Assembly (NCBI GenBank): GCA_000719695.1
Contig: JOHN01000017.1
Coordinates: 186,001 to 250,000 of the forward strand
Length of the DNA: 64,000 bases
Reading direction: 5' to 3'
Source: Streptomyces sp. NRRL F-6131
Lineage (GTDB): Bacteria > Actinomycetota > Actinomycetes > Streptomycetales > Streptomycetaceae
The position numbers were made by a program, and so were the translations under genes. The notes beneath the pieces were generated by a model, which saw nothing but the letters and a program-made list of their open reading frames with translations, made no database searches and was not told the DNA's origin. Of the stretch, positions 34,042-41,991 are shown in pieces (within the stretch, counting starts at the first letter, position 1; each line of letters opens with the position of its first letter).

Positions 34042-34563
34042 CTACTCCGCGCTCTTGCGGGACCGGCCGCGCTTCGGGGCGACGGGCGCCTCGTCCTCGA
34101 CCAGCTCGCCCTCGACCAGTTCGCCGCCCTCGGCCGTCCCGTCGTCGACCCGCTCGGCGACCGCCTCGCCCGCCGGGGCGTCGGCGCCGCGGCCCCGGTC
34201 CACCGCGACCTTGCCGCGCTCGGCCAGCCCGTCGTAGGTCTCCTTGGCCCTCACCGCCAGCTCGACGGCGCGGCCGACCTGCTGGAGGGCGAAGGTCTGC
34301 GCCTTCTCCTGCAGCACCTTGAGGTCGGCCGGCAGGGCGTTGACCGTGCCGGTGACCTTCGCCTGCGCGTCGACCAGCCGGGCCTGGGCCTCGGCCAGCC
34401 TGGCGGCGGTCTTCTCCTGGGTGCCCTTGCGGTCGGCCGCGAGCGCCTCGACCTTGCCCGGCACCTCGCGCAGCTTCTCGTAGGCGAGCTCCCCGGCGCC
34501 GGCGAGGGCGTAGAGCGGGGTCGGGTCGGTCAGGGTCTTCTTGATGTCGTCCGTGATCGGCAT
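34042..34563 (-). CDS. HbhA-like coiled-coil envelope protein
   Basis: A 173-residue helical protein resembling mycobacterial heparin-binding haemagglutinin. The N-terminal helix (PLYALAGAGELAYEKLREVP) is the membrane-interacting region; residues 35-125 form a long coiled coil (KGTQEKTAARLAEAQARLVD, VGRAVELAVRAKETYDGLAE). The tail is acidic and ends in a short basic stretch (PKRGRSRKSAE), so the long Lys-rich heparin-binding repeats of the mycobacterial protein are missing and adhesion is not implied. It may act in cell-envelope or lipid-domain organisation. It is 22 bp downstream of the XRE gene. Confidence 0.78.
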   Translation of the reverse strand: MPITDDIKKTLTDPTPLYALAGAGELAYEKLREVPGKVEALAADRKGTQEKTAARLAEAQARLVDAQAKVTGTVNALPADLKVLQEKAQTFALQQVGRAVELAVRAKETYDGLAERGKVAVDRGRGADAPAGEAVAERVDDGTAEGGELVEGELVEDEAPVAPKRGRSRKSAE

Positions 34564-34584
34564 GGCCGGTCCTCCCGTGGGTGT

Positions 34585-35007
34585 CTAGGGTGCCTTGCCC
34601 TCGTGCTGGTCCGTGGTCCCGCCCGCGCTCCCGCCGCCCTCGTCCGCGCCGGACGGCTGCCCGGCGGCGTTCTCCTTGAGGAAGGCGTCGTAGACCGCGA
34701 GCAGCGCCTGCTTCTGCTGCTCGTTGATCAGCGGATCGGCCAGGATCGAGGCCCGGAGCTCCAGGCCCTCCCCGCGCCGCTCCTCCAGGATCCCGGCCTG
34801 GACGTAGAGCGTCTCCGCCGAGATCCGCAGCGCCTTGGCGATCTGCTGGAGGATCTCCGCGCTCGGCTTGCGCAACCCCCGCTCGATCTGGCTGAGGTAG
34901 GGATTGGACACGCCGGCGGCCTCCGCCAGCTGCCGCAGCGAGTACCGCGCGCTGCGCCGCTGCTCGCGGATGTACTCGCCCAGCGAGCCGACGTTCAGTG
35001 AGGCCAT
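34585..35007 (-). CDS. XRE regulator, Rv0474-like
   Basis: A 140-residue protein. Residues 10-65 form a Cro/C1 helix-turn-helix (LGEYIREQRRSARYSLRQLA, then VSNPYLSQIERGLRKPS). The helical C-terminal part (ILADPLINEQQKQALLAVYD) probably dimerises, and the last 25 residues are Gly/Ser-rich. ATG 35007 gives MASLNVGSLGEYI, the family start. A perfect 20-bp palindrome centred about 30 bp upstream is the probable operator, which would make the gene autoregulated together with the HbhA-like gene. Position next to hbhA is conserved with mycobacteria. Confidence 0.85.
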   Translation of the reverse strand: MASLNVGSLGEYIREQRRSARYSLRQLAEAAGVSNPYLSQIERGLRKPSAEILQQIAKALRISAETLYVQAGILEERRGEGLELRASILADPLINEQQKQALLAVYDAFLKENAAGQPSGADEGGGSAGGTTDQHEGKAP

Positions 35008-35026
35008 GCGAACACCCTGCCCCACG

Positions 35027-35046
35027 GCGCTTGCAATTGCAAGCGC
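35027..35046. promoter_or_regulatory. Perfect 20-bp palindromic operator
   Basis: GCGCTTGCAATTGCAAGCGC reads the same on both strands. It is AT-rich at its centre, unlike the surroundings, and lies 20 bp before the XRE start. The XRE protein at 34585 is the natural candidate to bind it. Confidence 0.7.
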
Positions 35047-35144
35047 GGCGCTAGCACCAGCAAACGCCCCGGGCCCGCCCCCGGGCCCGCTCGGCCGGTG
35101 CAGGGCGGACGGACGAGCGGGCGGGCGGGCGGAGGGGCTGGAGG

Positions 35145-36284
35145 TCAGACGGGGAGGCGGACCGGCATCAGGACGGAGAAGGTGCCGGGGCGGTCGGGGG
35201 CGCGGACGGCGAGGGGGGCGATCGGGCCGCCGAGTTCGAGGACGAGCTGCCCGGCGGTGTCCACCGGCGGGAGGGCCTCCAGGAGGAAGTCACGGTTGAC
35301 CGCCACCCGGAGGGCGTCGGGGACGGGGTCGGCGTCGGGCGCGGCGACGGCGAACCGGCCCTCCCCGTCGACGGTCAGCACCGCGACCTCGCAGGCGGCG
35401 CCGTGCGGGCCGGACGGCAGGCTGCGGGTCGCGGCGGACGCGACGGCGGCGCGCAGCTCGGCGGCGGGCAGGTCGATGCGGTGGACCGGGTCCAGCCGGA
35501 CGAGGGAGCGGTAGTCGGGGTAGTCGTGGTCCAGCGCGGCGCCCTCGATCCGGTGGCCGTCGACCGTGACGCGCACCGCACCGGCGCCGATCGCCAGCTC
35601 CACCTCCCCGGCGCCCGCACCCGCGCCCGCACCGAGCAGGGCGCGAACGGCGTCGGCCAGCGCGGTCGGCACCACGGCGGCGGCATCGGCAGCGACATCG
35701 GCACCGACGGTCGGGGCGTCGTCGACGGGGACCGTCGCGGGCACCTCGGCGAGCGCCATCCGGTAGCGGTCGGTGGCGACCAGCCGCAGGAGGCCGCCGT
35801 CGAGGTCGAACAGCACACCGGACAGGACCGGCAGCTCGGGGTCGCCGCCGACGGCGAAGCGGACCGCGTCCAGGGCTCCGGCCAGGTCGCGGGCGAGGAC
35901 GGTGAAGCGGTACTCGGCGGGGGTGGCGGTCATCGGGTTCTCCCTCTGGTCGATCAACCGGCGGATCAGGGAGAGTTCCCGGCGCGCGTCGGCGAGGCCG
36001 TCCTCCAGCCGGCGCAGGTGCGCGTCCACCAGGCGCCGGGCGGCACCACTGCCCGGGGCGGCGGCGAGCACGCCCCGGATGTCGGCCAGCGGCAGGCCGA
36101 CCCGGCGCAGCCGGGCGAGCAGCCGGGCGTCGGCCAGCTGCTCGGGCGCGTACCAGCGGTAGCCGGTGCGCGGGTCGACCCGGGCGGGGGCGAGCACCTC
36201 GGCGCCGTCGTAGAAGCGCAGGGCGCTCACGCTCAGGCCGCTGTCGCGGGCCAGCTCGCCGATGCTGCGCAGGTCGCTCTCCAT
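35145..36284 (-). CDS. MerR-type regulator fused to two DNA-clamp domains
   Basis: A 379-residue fusion. Residues 7-75 are a MerR winged helix (SIGELARDSGLSVSALRFYD, GYRWYAPEQLADARLLARLR), followed by the dimerisation helix to about 115. Residues 123-379 resemble domains II and III of the DNA polymerase III beta clamp: LVATDRYRMALAE (168-180), LDHDYPDYRSLV (251-262), VNRDFLLEAL (329-338) and the clamp C-terminus FSVLMPVRL (369-377). Domain I of a clamp is missing, so it cannot be a replicative clamp. It may use the clamp fold to sense a ligand or a polymerase partner. ATG 36284 is preferred over 36371 because the MerR domain begins there. Role unknown. Confidence 0.8.
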   Translation of the reverse strand: MESDLRSIGELARDSGLSVSALRFYDGAEVLAPARVDPRTGYRWYAPEQLADARLLARLRRVGLPLADIRGVLAAAPGSGAARRLVDAHLRRLEDGLADARRELSLIRRLIDQRENPMTATPAEYRFTVLARDLAGALDAVRFAVGGDPELPVLSGVLFDLDGGLLRLVATDRYRMALAEVPATVPVDDAPTVGADVAADAAAVVPTALADAVRALLGAGAGAGAGEVELAIGAGAVRVTVDGHRIEGAALDHDYPDYRSLVRLDPVHRIDLPAAELRAAVASAATRSLPSGPHGAACEVAVLTVDGEGRFAVAAPDADPVPDALRVAVNRDFLLEALPPVDTAGQLVLELGGPIAPLAVRAPDRPGTFSVLMPVRLPV

Positions 36285-36394
36285 GCCGGGGACTTTCGGG
36301 CCTCGAGCGGGTCGAGGGTCAAGCCGGGCGGCCGGACCGGCTCCGACCGTACCGCCGAACGGGTCGACCACGGACAGTGAACCCCCCTTAGTGG

Positions 36395-36423
36395 TTGAAC
36401 TTTGAACGAGTCGGGTCTACAGT
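36395..36423 (+). promoter_or_regulatory. Sigma-70-like promoter of the YceI gene, with MarR-like repeats
   Basis: TTGAAC (36395-36400), a 17-nt spacer and TACAGT (36418-36423). TTTGAAC directly follows the -35, giving a direct repeat. Between the promoter and the gene, GAAGCC (36438-36443) pairs with GGCTTC (36453-36458). The features suggest control by a repressor. Confidence 0.6.
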
Positions 36424-36475
36424 GGAGTCATCAAGTTGAAGCCTAAACAAATGGCTTCGAACCCGAGGAGGAGCC

Positions 36476-37102
36476 ATGGGCCTGTTCAACCGCACCAAGA
36501 CCGCCGCCACGACCGCCACCGCCGTCGCCGTCGCCGAGAACCCGGCCGGCCAGGACCTCGGGCTCGGCCACCTGACCGGCGACTGGACCATCGACACCAC
36601 CCACAGCGAGATCGGCTTCGCCGTCCGCCACGCGATGGTCACCAACGTCAAGGGCCGCTTCACCGAGTACGAGGGCAAGCTGCACCTGGACGGCAGCACC
36701 CCGACCAACTCGCGCGCCGATCTGGTGATCAAGGTCGCCAGCATCGACACCAACCAGGCCCAGCGTGACGAGCACCTGCGCACCGGTGACTTCTTCGCCG
36801 CCGAGACCTTCCCCGAGATGCGCTTCCGCAGCACCGCCGCGGAGCGCCTGGGCGACGAGTCCTACCGGATGACCGGCGAGCTGACCATCAAGGACGTCAC
36901 CCGCCCGATCTCCCTGGACCTCGAGTTCACCGGCCACGCCGTCGACGCCTACGGCGCCGACCGGGTCGGCTTCGAGGGCAAGGCCGTCCTGGACCGCACC
37001 GACTGGGGCCTCACCTACAACGCCGCGCTGGAGACCGGCGGCGTGCTGATCGGCGAGAAGGTCAAGCTCACCTTCGACATCTCCGCCGTGAAGGCGGCCT
37101 GA
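36476..37102 (+). CDS. YceI-family lipocalin-like protein
   Basis: A 208-residue protein with the YceI beta barrel: LTGDWTIDTTHSEIGFAVRH, TSADLVIKV-type strands, DEHLRTGDFFAAETFPEMRF and LTIKDVTRPISLDLEF are its typical segments. The barrel binds isoprenoid chains such as polyprenyl quinones in other bacteria. There is no signal peptide: the first 20 residues are a Thr/Ala stretch, so it probably stays in the cytoplasm, which is common in actinomycetes. GGAGGAG at 36466-36472 precedes the ATG at 36476. It has its own regulated promoter and a terminator at 37147. Confidence 0.9.
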   Translation: MGLFNRTKTAATTATAVAVAENPAGQDLGLGHLTGDWTIDTTHSEIGFAVRHAMVTNVKGRFTEYEGKLHLDGSTPTNSRADLVIKVASIDTNQAQRDEHLRTGDFFAAETFPEMRFRSTAAERLGDESYRMTGELTIKDVTRPISLDLEFTGHAVDAYGADRVGFEGKAVLDRTDWGLTYNAALETGGVLIGEKVKLTFDISAVKAA

Positions 37103-37146
37103 CCCGGCCGACCGCGGCCCCGGGCCCTGCGGCCCCCCGATACCGC

Positions 37147-37183
37147 GGGCGCGCGGATCGGCTCCCCCGCCGTCCGCGCGCCC
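37147..37183 (+). terminator. Terminator of the YceI gene
   Basis: An 11-bp stem GGGCGCGCGGA (37147-37157) with TCCGCGCGCCC (37173-37183). Confidence 0.65.
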
Positions 37184-37349
37184 GCACCCACCCCACCCCT
37201 GCCGACCCCCGAGCGGCAGGGGCGGGGTCGTACGCGGCCACAACAACCGTTCGCGGCGGGGTGATTCCTGATCCGGGTGATTTCGCGCACGGACTTCCCC
37301 ACGCGCGCTCCCGTGCCCCGCGCCCCCGGCGACCGCCGGCGGTCGCCGC

Positions 37350-38315
37350 TCAGGACGCCAGTAGCGCGGCGTCCGGCGCCGGCAGCCAGCTGTCCGCCGG
37401 GCGCCCCAACCACGCCTCGCGCGCGCCCAGTTCGTCGACGGCCGCCAGCAGCGCGGCAAGCCCGGGGTGCCGCAGGTCCGGGCGGTGCACCAGGCTGACC
37501 AGGCTGAGCGGCACCGGCTCGACCAGCGGCACGTTCACCGCCCCCGGCAGCACCGGACCGCCGACGGTGGTCAGCATCGGGTCGCCGTGCCGGGCGAGGT
37601 ACCGCGCCGTCTCGTCCACCCCCACCGGCGGGACGCGGGGCGACGCCGCGCTCAGACCGTGCTCGCGCAGCAGCCGCAGACCGAGATCGGCCCACTCGGT
37701 GGTCGCCGGATTGCCCGCGCAGATGTCCACCGGGTGACCGGCCAGCTCGGCGAGGCGCAGGGTCGGCCGGCCCGCGAGCGGGTGGCCGACCGCCATCATC
37801 ACCGACACGGCCTCCAACCGGACCGGCCGCTGGGCGAGTCGGGACCGCACCCGGGCGGGCAGACCGGCGTAGCGGCCGAACGAGACGTCCAGCCGATGGG
37901 CGAGCAGTTCGTCGGCCGCCGCCGCCAGACCGCCGTGGAAGCGGGCCAGCAGCTCCCCCTCCGGCCAGGCGGTGCGGGCCCGTTGGAGCACCCGGTCGCC
38001 GGTGAGGTCAGGACCGGTGACGTCGCTGTTGAGGTCGAGCAGCAGCGGGCGGTGCGCGAAGCCGGCCAGGATCTCGTCGTGCAGCGCCAGCAGTCGGCGG
38101 GCCCTGGGCAGCAACCCGTGTCCGGCGGCGGTGAGTTCGACGTTGCGCGTGGTCCGGGTGAACAGCGCGTCGCCGAGCAGTCGTTCCAGTGTCCGGACGT
38201 CCCGGCTGAGCGCCTGCTGGGCCACGTGCAGACGCTCGGCGGCGCGGCCGAAGTGCAGCGTCTCGGCGGTCGCGACGAAGCCGCGCAGCAGGCGGGGATG
38301 CAGGTCGTGGGGCAT
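37350..38315 (-). CDS. LysR-family regulator
   Basis: A 321-residue LysR-type regulator. Residues 6-65 form the winged helix (LLRGFVATAETLHFGRAAER, LHVAQQALSRDVRTLERLLG); residues 90-300 are the effector domain with a periplasmic-binding fold (SVMMAVGHPLAGRPTLRLAE). It is divergent from an MFS gene at 38535. An inverted repeat TGACA-N9-TGTCA at 38431 in the shared region fits the T-N11-A rule of LysR sites. It should control the transporter in response to an unknown small molecule. Confidence 0.88.
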   Translation of the reverse strand: MPHDLHPRLLRGFVATAETLHFGRAAERLHVAQQALSRDVRTLERLLGDALFTRTTRNVELTAAGHGLLPRARRLLALHDEILAGFAHRPLLLDLNSDVTGPDLTGDRVLQRARTAWPEGELLARFHGGLAAAADELLAHRLDVSFGRYAGLPARVRSRLAQRPVRLEAVSVMMAVGHPLAGRPTLRLAELAGHPVDICAGNPATTEWADLGLRLLREHGLSAASPRVPPVGVDETARYLARHGDPMLTTVGGPVLPGAVNVPLVEPVPLSLVSLVHRPDLRHPGLAALLAAVDELGAREAWLGRPADSWLPAPDAALLAS

Positions 38316-38377
38316 GGCGGCAGGCTAGCAACGCGCCACGGCCCGGCCGCCGGCAATTTCCGGCCGGGACTGCCGGA

Positions 38378-38423
38378 CCGTACGGCACCGGCCCGTACGG
38401 CGCCGAGCCCGTACGGCGCCGGG
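38378..38423. repeat. Three tandem GTACGGC repeats
   Basis: CCGTACGGCACCGG and two copies of CCGTACGGCGCCG occur in phase of 15-17 bp upstream of the LysR operator. Confidence 0.55.
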
Positions 38424-38430
38424 CGGGCAT

Positions 38431-38449
38431 TGACAGCATTCCGTTGTCA
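38431..38449. promoter_or_regulatory. LysR-type operator candidate
   Basis: TGACAGCATTCCGTTGTCA, with TGACA and TGTCA arms 9 nt apart, in the divergent lysR-MFS region. Confidence 0.5.
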
Positions 38450-38534
38450 GTGCGGCGGAACAGGTGTTGGACCGCGGACGGCCTCCGGACCGAGGCTGGA
38501 GGCCTCCCCCTCCCCTCCTTCCCCGCGGAGTCCC

Positions 38535-39863
38535 ATGCTCGCCCCGTACCGCCGCCTGTTCGCCCGACCCGGCGCCCTCGCCTTCACCCTGGCCGGGCTG
38601 CTCGGCCGGCTCTCGATGTCGATGACCGGTGTCTCACTGGTGGTGCTGCTCGCCGAACGGCGGGGCTCCTACGCGCTGGCGGGCACCGTCGCGGCGGCCG
38701 GGCTGGTCGCGGTGGCGATCGGCATGCCGCTGATCGGCCGGCTCGTCGACCGGTTCGGGCAGGCCCGGGTCACCGTCCCCGCGGTGCTGTACAACCTGGT
38801 GCCGTTCACCGGGCTGCTGCTCTGCGTGGACCTCGGCGCGCCCGACTGGACGCTGTACCTCTGCTGGGCGGCCGGCTCGGCGATGCCGAACCTCGGCGGC
38901 ATGGCGCGGGCCCGCTGGGCGCACCTGCTCCGCGACGAGCCGGACGACCGGCACCTCGCCAACTCCCTCGAACAGGCGCTGGACGAGCTCTGCTTCATGG
39001 CCGGACCGGTGCTCGGCATGGTCCTGTGCACCACCGTCGCGCCGGAGGTCGGCATGGTCACCGCCGCCGGACTCGGCACGGGCGGCGCACTGCTCTTCGT
39101 GGCCCAGCGACGCACCGAACCGCCGGTCGCCGACCGCGGGGCCGTCGGGACCGCGGCGGGCGCCGGGCAGGCCGCGGGCGCAGGGCAGGCCGCGGGCGCA
39201 GGGCAGCAGGGCAGCCGGCCCGCGGGCACCCGGGACCGCTCACCGCTGCGGACGCCGGGGCTGGGGGTGCTCACGGCGACCTTCCTCAGCACCGGCATGA
39301 TCTTCGGCGCGCTGGACCTCACCACCGTCGCGTACGCGGACGCGCTGGGGCACCGGCCGGTCGCGGGCGGGCTGCTGGCCCTGGTGGCGGCCGGGTCCTG
39401 CGCGGCCGGGCTGGTCTTCGGCACCCTGCGCCCGAGCGGACCGACGGGCGCCCGCTTCCTGCGGGGCGTCGCGGCGATGGCGGGGCTGCTGCTCCTGCCG
39501 CTGGCCGCCGGTCTGGGCGGCGCCGGACTCGCGCTGCTCGGGGTGGCCCTGTTCGCGGCCGGGACGGGCACCGCCCCGACCATGGTCACCGGCATGACGC
39601 TGATCCAGGAGCTGCTGCCACAGCGACGGTTGAACGAGGCGATGGCGATCGCGGTGTCCGGGATCATGATCGGCATCTCGGCCGGTTCGGCGACGGCCGG
39701 CGCGATCGCCGAACACGCGGGCCCCGGAGCCGGCTACTGGATCCCGGCGGGGGCGGCGGCACTCGCCCTGCTGATCGCCCTCGCGGGCCGCCGCCACCTG
39801 GGCGTCGGGGTGCGGGCCGGGGCGCGGAAGGACTCCGAACGCGTTGTCGGTGCCGCGGGCTGA
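38535..39863 (+). CDS. MFS transporter regulated by the adjacent LysR protein
   Basis: A 442-residue membrane protein with about twelve helices. The loop after helix 2 carries the MFS motif in the form PLIGRLVDRFGQARVTV. The central cytoplasmic loop (about 195-235) includes a direct repeat AGAGQA-AGAGQA-AGAGQQ coded by three 18-bp units at 39156-39209. GGAG before ATG 38535 sets the start. Substrate unknown; divergent LysR control suggests an inducible efflux pump. The last residues are basic. It ends 9 nt before the macro-domain gene at 39873, so both may be on one transcript. Confidence 0.82.
   Translation: MLAPYRRLFARPGALAFTLAGLLGRLSMSMTGVSLVVLLAERRGSYALAGTVAAAGLVAVAIGMPLIGRLVDRFGQARVTVPAVLYNLVPFTGLLLCVDLGAPDWTLYLCWAAGSAMPNLGGMARARWAHLLRDEPDDRHLANSLEQALDELCFMAGPVLGMVLCTTVAPEVGMVTAAGLGTGGALLFVAQRRTEPPVADRGAVGTAAGAGQAAGAGQAAGAGQQGSRPAGTRDRSPLRTPGLGVLTATFLSTGMIFGALDLTTVAYADALGHRPVAGGLLALVAAGSCAAGLVFGTLRPSGPTGARFLRGVAAMAGLLLLPLAAGLGGAGLALLGVALFAAGTGTAPTMVTGMTLIQELLPQRRLNEAMAIAVSGIMIGISAGSATAGAIAEHAGPGAGYWIPAGAAALALLIALAGRRHLGVGVRAGARKDSERVVGAAG
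39156..39209 (+). repeat. Three 18-bp in-frame tandem repeats
   Basis: Units at 39156, 39174 and 39192 differ by a few bases and code for six residues each in the MFS central loop. Confidence 0.7.
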
Positions 39864-39872
39864 CGTCGGGAC

Positions 39873-40361
39873 ATGACGACGGCCGGCACCCTCTCCTACG
39901 TCCGCGGCGACGCCACGGCGCCCCTCGGCAAGGGGGTGAAGGTGATCGCGCACGTCTGCAACGACCTCGGGGGGTGGGGCAAGGGGTTCGTGGTCGCGGT
40001 CTCGCACCGGTGGCGCGAACCCGAGGCGGCGTACCGGCGGTGGCACCGGGAGCGGGCGGAGAACGACTTCGGGCTCGGCTCCGTGCAGATGGTGCGGGTG
40101 GGGCAGTACCTCTGGGTGGCCAACCTGATCGGCCAGCGCGGCATCCGGACGGGCCGCTCGTCCGGGCCGCCGGTGCGGTACGAGGCGATCGACGCCGCAC
40201 TGGCGACCCTGGGCGACCACGCGCTCGAACTGGGCGCCTCGGTCCACATGCCGCGGATCGGCTGCGGACTGGCGGGCGGGCGCTGGGAGTTCGTGGAGCC
40301 CCTGGTGCGGACCCGGCTGACGGAGCGGGGGGTGCCGGTGACGGTCTACGACCGGGACTGA
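39873..40361 (+). CDS. Macro-domain protein, Appr-1''-p processing type
   Basis: A 162-residue macro-domain protein of a type different from the one at 31037. TLSYVRGDATAPLGKGVKVI opens the fold, HVCNDLGGWGKGFVVAVSHR carries the ribose-binding Asn and the Gly loop in the Appr-1-p phosphatase/TARG1 style, and MPRIGCGLAGGRWEFVEPLV forms the second loop. It may hydrolyse ADP-ribose-1''-phosphate or ADP-ribose esters. It starts 9 nt after the MFS stop and converges with, and overlaps by 16 bp, the GNAT gene at 40346. Confidence 0.85.
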   Translation: MTTAGTLSYVRGDATAPLGKGVKVIAHVCNDLGGWGKGFVVAVSHRWREPEAAYRRWHRERAENDFGLGSVQMVRVGQYLWVANLIGQRGIRTGRSSGPPVRYEAIDAALATLGDHALELGASVHMPRIGCGLAGGRWEFVEPLVRTRLTERGVPVTVYDRD

Positions 40362-40891
40362 CCGGCCGGCTCGGCGGCGGCCGACCAGGCGTACTCGTAC
40401 TCGGGCAGCGTGTGACCGCCGGGGAAGACGCCCTCCCGGGCGTCGGTGCGCCGGCCGCCGGCGCGTTCGTAGAAGGCGATCGCGCGGGTGTTGCCCTGCA
40501 GCACCTCCAGGTAGAGCTCGGCCCCCGGGTGCCGGTGGGCGACATGGGCGCGGGTCGCGTCCAGCAGGTCCCGGCCGATCCCGGCACCGGTGAGCCCCGG
40601 TCGGACGTGCAGGTTGTCGAGCAGCACCCGGCCGTCCGGCTGCGGGACGACGTAGGCGAAGCCGACCGTGTCGCCCTCCCGTTCGGCGATCAGCAGCTCG
40701 GGGGTCGACTCCGGGCCGCCGTAGTCGACGGTCAGCCGAAGCTCCCAGATCTCCCGCCGTTCGTCGGCCAGCCCGTCACCGAGGGCACCCTCGGGCACGA
40801 TGCCGGCGTAGGAGGTGCGCCAGCTGGCGGCGTGCAGGGTGGCGACGGCCTCGGCGTCCTGGGCGTTTCCCCGGCGGATGGTGGTGCTCAC
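40346..40891 (-). CDS. GNAT-family N-acetyltransferase
   Basis: A 181-residue acetyl-CoA-dependent acetyltransferase. TIRRGNAQDAEAVATLHAAS is the first strand-helix of the fold; LHVRPGLTGAGIGRDLLDAT contains motif A (the Q/R-x-x-G-x-G/A type pyrophosphate loop, here GLTGAG) and LYLEVLQGNTRAIAFYERAG is motif B. Substrate unknown. Its 3' end overlaps the macro gene on the other strand by 16 bp, which is a close convergent arrangement. ATG 40891 is the natural start. Confidence 0.85.
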   Translation of the reverse strand: MSTTIRRGNAQDAEAVATLHAASWRTSYAGIVPEGALGDGLADERREIWELRLTVDYGGPESTPELLIAEREGDTVGFAYVVPQPDGRVLLDNLHVRPGLTGAGIGRDLLDATRAHVAHRHPGAELYLEVLQGNTRAIAFYERAGGRRTDAREGVFPGGHTLPEYEYAWSAAAEPAGQSRS

Positions 40892-41028
40892 CGGGCGAGC
40901 CTCTCATCCGACGTGATCACGTCCAAGCCCGGCCCCGGGGGCCGTCCCGTCGAGGGGGCGGACCAGCGGCCGTCGTCGAGGCGCGTGCCCCGGCGGCGGC
41001 CGCCTGGCCCCATCGAGGAGACAGCACC

Positions 41029-41034
41029 TAGGCT
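41029..41034 (+). promoter_or_regulatory. -10 box of a leaderless promoter
   Basis: TAGGCT lies 7 nt before GTG 41042. No ribosome binding site is present. Confidence 0.45.
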
Positions 41035-41041
41035 CGGGACC

Positions 41042-41869
41042 GTGGACGACCTGGCAGCGACGAACGGTACGAGCACGACGAACGGCGGCGGCGGCACCGA
41101 GGGAGGCGCGGAGCCCGACGCCGCCCGGACGGCGGCCGCGGCACCGACCGCCGAGACACGTGGCAGCCGCGCGCAGCCGAAGACGGACAAGAGCGAGCAG
41201 ACCCGCGCGCTCATCCTGGAGACCGCCATGCGGCTCTTCCAGGAACGGGGGTACGAGAAGACCACCATGCGCGCCATCGCCGCCGAGGCGGGCATTTCGG
41301 TGGGAAACGCCTACTACTACTTCTCGGCGAAGGAATTCTTGATCCAAGGATTCTACGACCGGATGACCTACGACCACGCGACCGACGCCAGGCGCCGGAT
41401 GGCCGGCACCCGGGACTTCTCTGAGCGGCTGCAGATCGCCCTGGAGTCCTGGCTCGACACCGCCGCGCCGTACCACGAGTTCGCCGCGCAGTTCTTCCGG
41501 ACGGCCGCCGACCCGACCAGCTCGCTGAGCCCGTTCTCCAACGAGTCGCACCCGGCGCGGGCGACCGCCGTGGCGCTGTTCCACGAGGTCCTGCAGGGCT
41601 CGGACCTGGCGCCGAAGCTGGACGCCGAACTGGTCGAGCTGCTGCCCGACGTGCTCTGGCTGCACCTCATGGTGGTCGTCCTGTACTGGGTCTTCGACCG
41701 GACCGAGGACACCGGGCGGACGCGCGAGTTCGTCCGCCGCTCCACCCCCATGGCGGCCCGGGTGATCAACCTCTCCCGCTACCGGGTGTTCCGCCCGATC
41801 GTCCGTGACGCCAAGGGCCTCATCCAGGACTTCATCCTGCCCACCATCGGGAAGACCGCCGTCAAGTAA
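41042..41869 (+). CDS. TetR-family regulator
   Basis: A 275-residue regulator. A 50-residue disordered N-terminus precedes the TetR helix-turn-helix (SEQTRALILETAMRLFQERG, then TTMRAIAAEAGISVGNAYYY), at about residues 55-105. The ligand domain ends with RVFRPIVRDAKGLIQDFILP. Conserved streptomycete regulators of this length are known but I cannot name its targets. The GTG at 41042 with a leaderless -10 gives the long form; an internal start nearer the HTH cannot be excluded. It is closed by a 16-bp hairpin. Confidence 0.82.
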   Translation: MDDLAATNGTSTTNGGGGTEGGAEPDAARTAAAAPTAETRGSRAQPKTDKSEQTRALILETAMRLFQERGYEKTTMRAIAAEAGISVGNAYYYFSAKEFLIQGFYDRMTYDHATDARRRMAGTRDFSERLQIALESWLDTAAPYHEFAAQFFRTAADPTSSLSPFSNESHPARATAVALFHEVLQGSDLAPKLDAELVELLPDVLWLHLMVVVLYWVFDRTEDTGRTREFVRRSTPMAARVINLSRYRVFRPIVRDAKGLIQDFILPTIGKTAVK

Positions 41870-41898
41870 CGGCCGGGAACGACCGGAGCGCGTGCCAC

Positions 41899-41933
41899 GA
41901 CCGGCCGGCCCGCGGATCGCGGGCCGGCCGGTC
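41899..41933. terminator. Bidirectional 16-bp hairpin
   Basis: A perfect 16-bp stem (41899-41914 with 41918-41933) with loop GAT, between the convergent TetR and Eis-like genes. Confidence 0.85.
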
Positions 41934-41991
41934 GGGCGGTCGGGCGGTGTTCGGTCGGGGGGGTGTTCGGTCCGGGGGGGGTGAACCCCGG

